DNA of 7,672 bases from Bacteroidales bacterium UBA1237 (GTDB lineage: Bacteria > Bacteroidota > Bacteroidia > Bacteroidales > UBA932): contig DBWN01000277.1 in NCBI GenBank assembly GCA_002308935.1, forward strand, positions 1-7,672, read 5' to 3'. Positions within the stretch are counted from its first letter, which is position 1. Each line of letters opens with the position of its first letter. Below are positions 7,146-7,672 of this stretch, piece by piece. The notes beneath the pieces are model-generated. The model did no database searches and was not told the DNA's origin. It worked only from the letters and a program-made list of their open reading frames with translations. Both the position numbers and the translations under genes were made by a program.

Positions 7146-7672
7146 ATGGGGAAATCAAATGGAATTTTACATGACCTATGGTCCTCCCTTCAGGACAAAC
7201 TGAAGGAGGCCTTGGTGTCAGTGATGCCGGTGAGCCTTATCGTTCTCGCCCTGTCATTGACCCCATGGGTCGACATCACCGCCAAAGAACTGGCGGTGTT
7301 CATGGGCTCAGCAGTCCTTCTTATCGCCGGAATAGGCCTTTTCAATTTGGGTGCGGACATGTCAATGACTCCGATGGGCCAATACATCGGTGAGGGTCTC
7401 ACAAAATCCAAAAGACTCGGCATTCTGCTTTCCGTCTGCTTCGTGATGGGACTGCTTATCACTGTAGCGGAGCCGGACCTTTCAGTCCTTGCCGGACAAG
7501 TGAGCGCCGTCATGAACGGGACCTTGCTTATCGGCACCGTAGGTGTCGGAGTGGGTATCTTCCTTCTCATAGCGGTTGTGAAGATCGTGTTCCACAGTGA
7601 CCTGACGAGCATCCTGATGTTCTTCTACATGGTCCTTTTCTGCTTCGTGGCGCTGCTCATCCAGAAAGGCAA
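7146..7672 (+). CDS. DUF1538 integral membrane protein, N-terminal part
   Basis: This gene was read directly from the ATG at 7146 to the right edge (175 full codons, no stop). An in-frame TGA at 7116-7118 makes this the first ATG; the next, at residue 27, would cut into the domain. I recognise the DUF1538 pattern: an amphipathic start with LKEALVSVMPVSLIVL (19-34), FNLGADMSMTPMGQYIGEGL (66-85), and the characteristic TVAEPDLSVLAGQV (106-119). Five hydrophobic segments are visible at about 21-40, 49-70, 89-108, 124-148 and 153-173. The family consists of inner-membrane proteins, often with two copies of this domain, so the missing part may hold a second repeat. It is thought to be transporter-like, but its substrate is not established. 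In some genomes it lies near a PII-like regulatory gene; none is visible before the window ends. Confidence 0.87.
   Translation, partial: MGKSNGILHDLWSSLQDKLKEALVSVMPVSLIVLALSLTPWVDITAKELAVFMGSAVLLIAGIGLFNLGADMSMTPMGQYIGEGLTKSKRLGILLSVCFVMGLLITVAEPDLSVLAGQVSAVMNGTLLIGTVGVGVGIFLLIAVVKIVFHSDLTSILMFFYMVLFCFVALLIQKG

Overview
The window looks like a chromosomal segment from a member of the Bacteroidota, probably a Bacteroidales-type gut or rumen anaerobe. The evidence is a SusC/SusD outer-membrane uptake pair, start codons without Shine-Dalgarno sequences, and promoter elements resembling the Bacteroidota -7 consensus TAnnTTTG. Base composition is fairly balanced in genes and AT-rich between them. 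I cannot place it to genus from sequence alone.

Positions 1-5740 are a minus-strand operon, read from right to left. It begins with a full-length SusC/RagA-type TonB-dependent transporter (2543-5740). After a 13-base gap comes a SusD-type surface lipoprotein (502-2529). After a 21-base gap comes a second, shorter-headed TonB-dependent transporter of the SusC class (480 down to the window edge). The first two should form the usual transporter-plus-lid complex that captures an oligosaccharide or peptide-type nutrient at the cell surface and moves it into the periplasm using TonB energy. The second transporter lacks the N-terminal carboxypeptidase-regulatory-like domain of the first and has a divergent plug signature. 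No glycoside hydrolase, peptidase or regulator lies in the window, so the substrate is unknown.

Positions 5741-6186 hold no gene. From right to left they contain a strong intrinsic terminator for the genes to the right, a pair of direct repeats with a 20-base period, a -7-like promoter element, and a leader of about 185 bases before the first susC-like gene. The repeats just upstream of a weak promoter look like an activator site for the uptake operon.

Positions 6187-7008 are a minus-strand two-gene unit: a 62-residue two-helix membrane protein, then, 3 bases downstream, a stand-alone GyrI-like effector-binding-domain protein. The terminator at 6081-6118 ends this unit.

From 7146 to the right edge, on the plus strand, is the first part of a DUF1538 integral membrane protein. 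It is transcribed divergently from the two-gene unit. A perfect TAnnTTTG element ends 5 bases before its ATG, so its mRNA may be leaderless.

Nothing here is clearly a new system. The best leads are the regulatory architecture of the uptake operon, the short-headed second transporter, the GyrI-like/small membrane protein pair and the possible leaderless start.
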